11,968 nucleotides of DNA from Solirubrobacteraceae bacterium (lineage in GTDB: Bacteria > Actinomycetota > Thermoleophilia > Solirubrobacterales > Solirubrobacteraceae): positions 1 through 11,968 of the forward strand of contig JAICUS010000132.1 of assembly GCA_025935735.1 (NCBI GenBank), read 5' to 3'. Below the pieces are notes generated by a model. The model was not told the origin of the DNA. It ran no database searches and saw nothing but the letters and a program-made list of their open reading frames with translations. The position numbers and the translations under genes were made by a program. Of the stretch, positions 6,147-11,968 are shown piece by piece (position 1 is the stretch's first letter; every line of letters starts with the position of its first letter).

Positions 6147-7702
6147 AGCGACGACTTGCGCGCGAACGGGTTGAGCTTGGCCCGCACGGCCTCGAGGTCC
6201 GCCTGGCGGCGCAGCCGGTCGCGCCGGCTGGACACGCGCTGGGTGCTCGAGACGCCGGTGGGCTGCGAGATCGCCGCGGCCGGGCCGTTGACGTCCGGCA
6301 GCGGGTTCTTGTAACAGGGGAACGTCGGGTTGTACGGCGGGCGCTTGCCGGGGTAGGCCGGCTGGTTGCCCAGCGGCGCCTCGGGGTTGTTGCCGAACAG
6401 CTGGCCCACGCTCGAGCCCTTGGAGCCCAGCGAGACGGTCTGCGTGCCGCCGCCGGTCTGGAAGCGCACGTACATGCCGTTGCCGTCGGTGTTCTGCCCC
6501 TCGCCGGCGATGCCCACGAGCGCGTAGAAGAACTCCTTGTAGTTGGGCGCGCCGTCGTCGAAGCGGTCGTGCACCACCAGGTCCCCGGCGGGCAGCACCA
6601 CGTCGCGCGCGCACTTGGAGGCGAGGTTGGTCTGCGGCAGCAGCTCCTCCGCCCGGTCGACCAGCCGCACCAGGTCCCGCGTGGCCGGCGAGAGCTCCTC
6701 GGCCAGCCCGCCCAGCTCCTGCTTCGACACCAGCTTGCGCGTCTGGGTGATCCACGGGAACGCGGCGTCGATCGTGGCCGGCGTCTCCTTGACGCCCGGC
6801 AGGATCTCCTTGGCGAACGCCCGCGTGGGCGGGAACGCGGCGTTGAGCGAGTTGAAGGCGGCGTTGGCGTTGCGCAGCGTCGGCGCGAGCTCGCGGATCG
6901 ACGCCCGCAGGTTGTCCGACTCGCCGGCGAACGTGGCCATGGTGGCGTTGAAGTTGGTGATCAGGTCCTTGAGCTGGGCCTCGTGCTCGTCCAGCGCGGT
7001 CGCCGTGGCCGCCGTGCCGCGGATGAGCCGCGAGACGTCGCGGTCGGGCTCGGTGCCGAGCAGCGCGTCGAGCACCACCGCGGTGGAGCGCTCGCCCGTC
7101 GGGATGTCGTCCAGCGCGGCGTTGAACGCCTCCGCGCCGGTCTTGCCGCGGGTGGCCGGGTCGGCGTCGCGGTCGTCGGCGGCCGTCGGCTTGGCGTTCA
7201 GCGCCGTGTTGAGCCCGTTCAGCAGCCGCTTGAGGTCGTCGCGCGAGTCGCTCTGCAGCGAGGTCAGGACCTGGTCGAGCTGCACCGGCGTCGAGGTCTG
7301 GGTGATCTTCAGCGTGCCGCCGGAGGGGATGTCCGGCGAGCCGGGGGTGCCCGGCTGGAGGTCGACGAAGAAGTTGCCCTCCAGGAAGATGCGCGGGCGG
7401 ATCTTCGCCGTCGCGTCCTGATGGATCGGCAGCGCGGAGTCCTTGAGCTCGAGCGTCAGCAGCGCGGCGTTGGTGCCCGGCAGCGGCGCGACCTTCTTCA
7501 CCTTGCCGACGTCGACGCCGGCGATCCGCACGGGCGAGTTGACCCGGATCACGTTGGCCGACTCGAACTGGGCCTTCAGCACGTAGCCGTGGGTGAACGG
7601 GATGTCCTTGGTGAAGCCGAGGAAGAGCACGATCGCGATCACGATCAGCGCGACGAGCCCGACGAGCGCGGGCGAGCGCTTCGGTCCCCGGCGGCGCTTC
7701 AC
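6131..7702 (-). CDS. MCE-family transport protein, fourth of six, GTG start
   Basis: This 523-residue Mce transporter subunit has a very basic N terminus (KRRRGPKR, 2-9), then an anchor helix at 11-29 and an MCE domain at about 38-118, with VRIAGVDVGKVKKV (58-71) and RPRIFLEGNFFVDLQPG (102-118). The VQLDQVLTSLQSDSR hinge is at 140-154. An Asp/Arg/Thr-rich insertion (about 171-222) interrupts the start of the needle and is absent from the other five. The needle kink reads LAP (272-274) instead of LRP. The C-terminal domain has GNGMYVRF (407-414), with cysteines C364 and C463. It ends in a basic, probably helical tail (489-523). GTG at 7702 is chosen for its GTGA overlap, GGAGGGG site and position just before the anchor. 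Gene callers could wrongly extend this frame by almost 600 residues. Confidence 0.95.
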   Translation of the reverse strand: MKRRRGPKRSPALVGLVALIVIAIVLFLGFTKDIPFTHGYVLKAQFESANVIRVNSPVRIAGVDVGKVKKVAPLPGTNAALLTLELKDSALPIHQDATAKIRPRIFLEGNFFVDLQPGTPGSPDIPSGGTLKITQTSTPVQLDQVLTSLQSDSRDDLKRLLNGLNTALNAKPTAADDRDADPATRGKTGAEAFNAALDDIPTGERSTAVVLDALLGTEPDRDVSRLIRGTAATATALDEHEAQLKDLITNFNATMATFAGESDNLRASIRELAPTLRNANAAFNSLNAAFPPTRAFAKEILPGVKETPATIDAAFPWITQTRKLVSKQELGGLAEELSPATRDLVRLVDRAEELLPQTNLASKCARDVVLPAGDLVVHDRFDDGAPNYKEFFYALVGIAGEGQNTDGNGMYVRFQTGGGTQTVSLGSKGSSVGQLFGNNPEAPLGNQPAYPGKRPPYNPTFPCYKNPLPDVNGPAAAISQPTGVSSTQRVSSRRDRLRRQADLEAVRAKLNPFARKSSLESAK

Positions 7703-7711
7703 GACCCCTCC
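7699..7711 (-). promoter_or_regulatory. GTGA overlap with strong RBS fixing a GTG start
   Basis: GGAGGGG (7711-7705) lies 2-4 bases before GTG 7702-7700, which overlaps the TGA of the third MCE gene. This sets the start of the fourth MCE gene. The reading frame stays open far upstream, up to 9469, but that extension only overlaps the third and second genes and has no family resemblance. Confidence 0.75.
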
Positions 7712-9093
7712 GTGTGGTCCTGCTGGGTGCCGGGCACGTTCGAGGTGACGGTCTTGCCGATCAGGTAGGGCTCGTTGCCGGCCTCGCACTCCTGCGGCTG
7801 GCCCGGCGCGCCCGTGTTGGGGTACGGGTTGAGGTGGACGTGGTTGTCCTGCGTCGGCCCGTTGGCCGGCGCCGACGACGGGCCGCCCTCCGCGTTGGGG
7901 CCCTGCGGCGTGGTCACGATGATGAACCGCTGCCAGGTGCCGTTGCGGTCGCCCTCGCTGAGCAGCGAGGAGATGTTGCGGAACCACAGCGTCACGTAGT
8001 TGCACTTGGTCTGCGTGGGCGCCAGGTACTGCAGCGTCGGGTCCAGCGCCTTGACGGCCTCGGTGGTCGAGGTGATGCCGCGCGGCACCAGCGGGTCCTC
8101 GGAGAAGCGCTGCAGCTCCTGCAGCAGCGAGGCCAGCCGGCGGTCCAGCGGCGGCGTGCGCGGCAGCACCTCGATGCCGGTCTTCAGCGCGTCCGAGAGC
8201 ACCGGCGCGGCCGTGCGCAGCGCCTTCACGCCGGGCCGCAGCTCGTGCATCAGCCCCGTGGTGTTGACGATGAACGGGCGCTGCTGCGGGAAGTCGCGGA
8301 TCCCGGCGTCCAGCGCGGGGCCGCCCTCGGTGATCGACTGCTGGATGTACGGGCGCGCGACCTTGCTCAGCGCGCTCATCGTGGCGTCGATGTTGTCGAA
8401 CAGCGAGGCCTGCGTCTCGGCCGCCGGGGCGACCAGCGAGGTGAAGGTCCCGAGCTGGCGGATGAAGTTGGGCAGCTGCGTGCGCGGCGCGGCCAGGTTG
8501 CGCATCACCGGCACGACGTCGCGCAGCAGCGGCCGGAAGGAGCCGATGGCCGTGTTGATCGACTCGCCGCGGCCGGCGAACGCGGTCCCGAAGTTGTCCA
8601 GGTTGGTCGTGGCCGCGGCGCGCGTCTTGGCGTCGAACATGCCGAGGAACTGGTCGAGGTCGACCGGCGCCTTGGACTGCGCGAGCGGGATCGTGTCCCC
8701 CGCCTTGTACGTCCGCGACGAGTGGCCGCGCGTGACCTGGACGTACTTCAGGCCCAGCGCCGAGCGCTCGCGCACCATCAGGGTCGTGTCGCGCGGCAGC
8801 GGCCCCGCGTCCTTGTCGAGCTTGAGCCCGAGGACGGCGATCACGCGGCCGTTCTTGAGCGTCTTGGGCTCGATCGAGGCCACCGAGCCGACGCGGCTGC
8901 CGCCGATCTTGACGTCGTTGCCCACCACCAGCTCGGCGGCGCTCGGGACCTGGGCGTTGACCTGGTAGCTCGGCACGAACGGCAGGCCCTGGTTGGCGTT
9001 GTAGGACAGGAAGACGGCGACGATGATCACGAGCACCGTCGCGGCGCCGATCAGCACGGGGTTGCCCGCGATGCCTCCGCCCCGGGTCCTCAT
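7699..9093 (-). CDS. MCE-family transport protein, third of six
   Basis: This 464-residue Mce transporter subunit has an anchor helix at about 12-31, after a short basic, Gly-rich N terminus. The MCE domain lies at about 42-121, with VKIGGSRVGSV (61-71) and ERSALGLKYVQVTRG (109-123). A VDLDQFLGMFDAKTR hinge (144-158) is nearly the same as in the sixth MCE protein and marks common ancestry. The needle helices run to about 350 with LRP at 285-287. The C-terminal domain contains NGTWQRF (384-390), then a flexible Asn/Gly/Pro/Gln-rich region (395-440). The only two cysteines are C364 and C436, both after the needle. ATG is chosen because it sits in the ATGA overlap and precedes a correct anchor helix. 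The substrate cannot be told from sequence. Confidence 0.96.
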   Translation of the reverse strand: MRTRGGGIAGNPVLIGAATVLVIIVAVFLSYNANQGLPFVPSYQVNAQVPSAAELVVGNDVKIGGSRVGSVASIEPKTLKNGRVIAVLGLKLDKDAGPLPRDTTLMVRERSALGLKYVQVTRGHSSRTYKAGDTIPLAQSKAPVDLDQFLGMFDAKTRAAATTNLDNFGTAFAGRGESINTAIGSFRPLLRDVVPVMRNLAAPRTQLPNFIRQLGTFTSLVAPAAETQASLFDNIDATMSALSKVARPYIQQSITEGGPALDAGIRDFPQQRPFIVNTTGLMHELRPGVKALRTAAPVLSDALKTGIEVLPRTPPLDRRLASLLQELQRFSEDPLVPRGITSTTEAVKALDPTLQYLAPTQTKCNYVTLWFRNISSLLSEGDRNGTWQRFIIVTTPQGPNAEGGPSSAPANGPTQDNHVHLNPYPNTGAPGQPQECEAGNEPYLIGKTVTSNVPGTQQDHTEGS

Positions 9094-9107
9094 CCGCCGC
9101 CGCCCTT
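9090..9107 (-). promoter_or_regulatory. ATGA overlap with G-rich RBS inside Gly codons
   Basis: The stop of the second MCE gene and the start of the third overlap as ATGA (9093-9090). AAGGG (9107-9103) followed by GGCGGCGG lies just upstream. It is formed by the Lys and four Gly codons that end the upstream protein, so the coding sequence doubles as a ribosome-binding region. Confidence 0.55.
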
Positions 9108-10769
9108 GCCGAACAGGTAGTCGAGCAGCGCCTGCGACGGGTCCTCGGTGGCCGTGGGCGTCGGGCTCGCGGTGGCGGTCGGCGCGGCCTGGGCGGCGGG
9201 CGCGACGGCCTGCTGCACGGTGCCCGTCGCCGGCGTGGCTGCCGGCGAGGCCGGCGTCGCGCTCGCGCCCGGTGTGGCCGTCTGCTGCGGCGTGGCGCCC
9301 GGCTTGGGCGGCTTCGCGCCGCGCTTGGCGGGCCGCTTCTTCTTGTGACCGGTCTTCTTGGCCGCGTGCTTGTGCTTGGCCTTCTTCTTCTCCTGCTTCT
9401 TCGCCTTCTCGACCGCCAGCCCCAGCGCGCGCTGCAGCGCCGCGGCGGTGCGCTGGAGCACCGGGTCATCGGAGGCGGTGCCGCTCATCGCCGAGGGCAC
9501 GCCGGCCAGCGAGCCCTGCGAGGAGGCGCTCGCGCCCTGCAGGAAGTTCGCCGAGCAGCCGGCGACCGGCCGGACGGCGTAGGTCGCGCATTGGTTGACC
9601 TTCAGCTCGGCGCGCAGGTAGTGCCCGACCGCGTCGAACCCGTTGATCGCGGCCACCTGGTAGAAGATGTAATCCATCAGGCGCTCGATGCCGTGCGTGT
9701 TCTGGAAGGACTCGAGCACGGCCCGCGCCGTCGACCCGACCGGCCGCACCGCGTTGGCCAGGTCGCGCAGGTCGCCGATCACCGGCCGCGCGGCGATCAC
9801 CGCCGGCGTCCCCTTCTTGGACGCGTCGCCCAGGGCGTTGACCGCCGGGATCGCCGCCTGGGAGAACGGCCCGAGCCGCTGGATGAGCGTGTTGATGTCG
9901 CCCGCGTTGGCGTCGAGGTCGGCCAGCACCGGGGTCGACTGGTCGGCCAGCTGCCCGAGCCGGGTCATCGTCGGCCGCAGCTCGTCCAGGAAGCGCGGCA
10001 GCTTCTGGATGTCGGCGGCCAGCGCGCCGCGGCGCTCGGCGGTGGCCTCCGCCACCGTGTTGGAGTGCTTGATCGCCCCGGCGACGTGCGCGCGCTCGCG
10101 GGCCAGCGGCTGGAGGATCGTGTCCGAGTTGACCGCGAGCTGCTTGAGCGTGTCGTTCTGCTGCGCGAGGATCTTCAGCACCCGGTCGGTCTCCTTCAGG
10201 GCCGGGTCCGCGCGGCGGATGACCTCGTTGAGGTCCCTGCCGCGGCCGGCCAGGCCGGTGCCGAGCTCGTTGAGGATCAGCGAGAGGCGCTCGCGCTGGG
10301 GCTCGCGCATCGTGTCGCCGATCAGGTCGATGTCGACCGACTGCATCGTGTTGGACACGGGCAGCAGGTAGTCGCCCTTCCCCGCGCCGCGGCGAATCTG
10401 GCGCAGCGGCGGCGGCGGCTTGGTGCCCACCGGGTGCGGCTGGGTCGGCGTGCACTCGACGAAGCGCTCGCCGATCAGCGACTGCGGGCGCACGATGCAG
10501 GACGCGTCGCGGCGGAAGTCCTGGTAGCCGGGCTGGTCGATCTCCAGCGTGACCGCGGCCTTGAAGTCCGGCGTCACGTCCAGCGCCTCGATCTTGCCCA
10601 CCTTGACGCCGGCCACCTTGACGTCCTCGCCCGGGATCACGAAGCCGGCGTTGTCGAAGATCGCCCGCACGCGGTACGGGTGGTCGTGCTCGCGGGCCGA
10701 GAGCAGCACGGCGGCGGCGACCACCACGAGCGCCACCAGGCCGACGATGGGGACGAGCTTGCGCGTCAT
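9090..10769 (-). CDS. MCE-family transport protein, second of six, with Lys-rich and Ala/Pro/Thr-rich tail
   Basis: This 559-residue Mce transporter subunit has a single N-terminal anchor helix (about 6-24) that leaves the bulk outside the membrane. The MCE domain spans about 32-108, with VAGVKVGKI at 52-60 and IVRPQSLIGERFVE at 92-105. It is followed by an unusual proline-rich loop (PPPPLRQIRR, 118-127) and a VDIDLIGDTM hinge (145-154). The needle helices run to about 350 with LRP at 264-266. The C-terminal domain has GHYLR at 382-386. Cysteines are C91 and C106 in the MCE domain and C394 and C405 at the C-terminal side. Beyond about 452 it is unlike its neighbours: a Lys/His-rich stretch (453-489), an Ala/Pro/Thr stretch (490-542), then DYLFGKGGGG. 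It is the longest MCE protein here, entirely because of this tail. The start ATG overlaps the previous stop and gives a correct anchor helix. Confidence 0.96.
   Translation of the reverse strand: MTRKLVPIVGLVALVVVAAAVLLSAREHDHPYRVRAIFDNAGFVIPGEDVKVAGVKVGKIEALDVTPDFKAAVTLEIDQPGYQDFRRDASCIVRPQSLIGERFVECTPTQPHPVGTKPPPPLRQIRRGAGKGDYLLPVSNTMQSVDIDLIGDTMREPQRERLSLILNELGTGLAGRGRDLNEVIRRADPALKETDRVLKILAQQNDTLKQLAVNSDTILQPLARERAHVAGAIKHSNTVAEATAERRGALAADIQKLPRFLDELRPTMTRLGQLADQSTPVLADLDANAGDINTLIQRLGPFSQAAIPAVNALGDASKKGTPAVIAARPVIGDLRDLANAVRPVGSTARAVLESFQNTHGIERLMDYIFYQVAAINGFDAVGHYLRAELKVNQCATYAVRPVAGCSANFLQGASASSQGSLAGVPSAMSGTASDDPVLQRTAAALQRALGLAVEKAKKQEKKKAKHKHAAKKTGHKKKRPAKRGAKPPKPGATPQQTATPGASATPASPAATPATGTVQQAVAPAAQAAPTATASPTPTATEDPSQALLDYLFGKGGGG
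9144..9413 (-). other. Low-complexity tail-coding segment (Lys-rich, then Ala/Pro/Thr-rich)
   Basis: This part of the second MCE gene encodes residues 453-542. The first 37 residues (9413-9303) are dominated by Lys, His, Arg and Ala, with blocks such as KKQEKKKAKHKH and GHKKKRPAKRG. The next 53 (9302-9144) are almost only Ala, Pro, Thr, Gln, Gly and Ser. This resembles a histone H1-like or wall-spanning disordered tail and is probably unstructured. None of the other five MCE proteins has it. Confidence 0.85.
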
Positions 10770-10785
10770 GGCCCGGGCGGCACCT
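10766..10785 (-). promoter_or_regulatory. ATGA stop/start overlap, weak RBS
   Basis: The TGA of the first MCE gene and the ATG of the second share four bases (ATGA at 10769-10766). The only Shine-Dalgarno-like sequence is AGGTG at 10785-10781, 11 bases before the ATG. That is weak and far, so translation probably depends on coupling to the upstream gene. Confidence 0.6.
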
Positions 10786-11968
10786 GGCTCGGGTCGCAGT
10801 CGAGGTTGCCGCCCTTGTCGCGGAACGGCGCGGAGCCGTCGGCCGCCGGCTGGCTGGCCGCGCCCGGGCAGCGCTTCATCTGCTGGGTCTGCAGGCCGGC
10901 GAGCCGCTCGTTGTCCGGGATCGGCACGAGCTGCGGCGGCGCGGCCGGCAGGTCCATGAACTGGAAGGCGTTGAAGATCGGCTGGATGCGGGCGTAGTGG
11001 CCGTTGGCGTCGTAGTTGGCCGCGCCGACGCCGAAGTCGCGGAACCAGCCGACGAGCTCCGGGATGTAGGGGCGGATGAACTCGAGCACCGGCTGGGCCT
11101 TCTTGAGCGCGCCCGTGCCGCTCTTGAACGCCGGGCTGGCCACGCGCTGCAGGCCGGGGAGCTTGCGGGTGGCCTCCACGAGGTCGTTGTCAGCGCCGGG
11201 GCGGCGGACGAGCGTGCTCAGGTCCGCGATCGTCGGCTTGGCGTCGTGGACCAGCGGGCGCAGCTCGCGCAGGAACGGGGCGAGGTTCTTGGTGGCCGGC
11301 TTGGAGGCGGCGACCAGCGGGTCGAGGTCGTCCAGCGTCGAGCGCAGGTTCACGAGCGTCGAGTTGCCGCGCTTGAGCGTGGTGGGCAGCAGCGCCAGCG
11401 CCTGGCTGAGCGCGCGGTTCTCCGACGCGATCGCGCCGGTGGTGGCGTTCGCGTTGCCCACCAGCGCGCTCAGGTCGTCGCGGCGGTCGGCGATCGCGGT
11501 CACCGTGCGCGAGGAGCTGACGATGAAGTCGGTCAGCGCGCCCTCGTCCGCCGTGGCCTGGTCGACCAGCCGGCGGGCGCTGGAGAGCAGCGGGTTGAAG
11601 TACTTGGTGGCCTGCGAGGACTGCTGCCCCTTGCCGTGCAGCGAGGTGGCGAAGCCCTTGATGACGCCGGTCAGGTCCCGGCGGGCCTTCGGCGTCAGCG
11701 TGTTGAACAGCTGGTCGATGTCCACCGGCGTGGTGGTCTGCGCCTCGCCGATGGTCGCCTCGTCGCCCAGCTTCGGGTTGGAGTTCGGCCCCGGCGTGAT
11801 CGACACGTAGCGGTTGGCGATGCCCGACAGCGACGTGAGCCGGATGACCGCCTGCGTGCCCTCGTGCAGCGGCGCGTAGGGCTCGTTCACGCTGATCTTG
11901 ATCGCCGCCCGGTTGTCCGGCGTCAGCGCGATCGATTTCACGCTGCCCACCGGCTGGCCGCCCACGTC
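10766..11968 (-). CDS. MCE-family transport protein, first of six (5' end outside window)
   Basis: This is a subunit of an Mce lipid/sterol-type transporter. The N terminus is cut by the right window edge. The visible part opens inside the MCE beta domain with a VGGQPVGSV motif, continues with VIRLTSLSGIANRYVSITPG, and so lacks the membrane anchor and the first strands (probably some 60-70 residues). Numbering from the Val codon at 11965, a VDIDQLFNTL hinge at 81-90 starts a helical needle region that runs to about 300. It carries the LRP kink at 235-237, as in the Pfam Mce4_CUP1 type of sequence. A C-terminal segment follows with an NGHYAR motif (321-326) and two cysteines (C366, C390). The GTG at 11965 is internal, not the start. 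The stop overlaps the next start. If the locus has the usual six subunits, this is the MceA-position protein, but upstream genes are not visible. Confidence 0.93.
   Translation of the reverse strand, partial: DVGGQPVGSVKSIALTPDNRAAIKISVNEPYAPLHEGTQAVIRLTSLSGIANRYVSITPGPNSNPKLGDEATIGEAQTTTPVDIDQLFNTLTPKARRDLTGVIKGFATSLHGKGQQSSQATKYFNPLLSSARRLVDQATADEGALTDFIVSSSRTVTAIADRRDDLSALVGNANATTGAIASENRALSQALALLPTTLKRGNSTLVNLRSTLDDLDPLVAASKPATKNLAPFLRELRPLVHDAKPTIADLSTLVRRPGADNDLVEATRKLPGLQRVASPAFKSGTGALKKAQPVLEFIRPYIPELVGWFRDFGVGAANYDANGHYARIQPIFNAFQFMDLPAAPPQLVPIPDNERLAGLQTQQMKRCPGAASQPAADGSAPFRDKGGNLDCDPSQVPPGP

Noticed and set aside
7714..9120. Plus-strand open frame of 468 codons, with similar ones at 4953-6314, 6569-7768 and 9345-10997
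   Set aside because: All mirror MCE genes almost end to end and have Arg/Leu/Gly/Val-rich compositions typical of antisense frames in high-GC DNA.
9303..9413. Lys-rich stretch as a separate histone/HU-like nucleoid gene
   Set aside because: It is in frame with and continuous to the second MCE protein, has no own start with RBS, and the protein is anchored facing outward.
7703..9469. Upstream extension of the fourth MCE frame to 9469
   Set aside because: Arg/Pro-rich chimera overlapping the third and second MCE genes; the GTG at 7702 with RBS and following anchor helix is the real start.
1..11968. Promoters, terminators, tRNA, insertion sequences, CRISPR or direct repeats
   Set aside because: Reading both strands I found no intergenic space and no convincing hairpin, repeat array or transposase; the entire window is coding.

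Overview
The window reads as one strand of a very GC-rich actinobacterial chromosome. All genes run on the minus strand, from right to left. The protein style (alanine- and arginine-rich, six divergent MCE paralogues, no mycobacterial-type lipoprotein member that I can see) suggests a member of the Thermoleophilia/Solirubrobacterales. That placement is from general familiarity, not from a marker gene, and I hold it at moderate confidence.

Layout in transcription order: six MCE-family proteins (11968-10766 cut at its 5' end by the window edge, 10769-9090, 9093-7699, 7702-6131, 6134-4785, 4785-3181); a 12-helix RND/MMPL-type transporter (3184-596); and a membrane-anchored thioredoxin-fold (redoxin-like) protein (599-1, cut at its 3' end). 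Every one of the seven junctions is a stop/start overlap (ATGA, GTGA or TGATG). There is no intergenic DNA, and I see no promoter, terminator, RNA gene, mobile element or CRISPR array. The operon promoter, the YrbE/MlaE-type permeases and any ATPase must lie beyond the right edge if they are linked.

Functionally this is an Mce transport locus. By analogy with actinobacterial Mce systems, six non-identical MCE subunits would assemble as one heterohexamer: each has an N-terminal membrane anchor (not visible for the first), an MCE beta domain, about 200 residues of helical needle, and a C-terminal domain. Such a complex would pass hydrophobic molecules (lipid or sterol type; substrate unknown) across the cell envelope. 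The co-transcribed RND protein would move related hydrophobic cargo. The terminal redoxin-like protein may look after thiols in the extracytoplasmic parts.

The most interesting signals are: a pair of cysteines near the C terminus of every one of the six MCE proteins, together with a thiol-type protein in the same operon; that protein's unusual active site, with no CXXC; a histone-like lysine-rich plus Ala/Pro/Thr tail on the second MCE protein only; and glycine-rich C termini that double as ribosome-binding sequence for the next gene.
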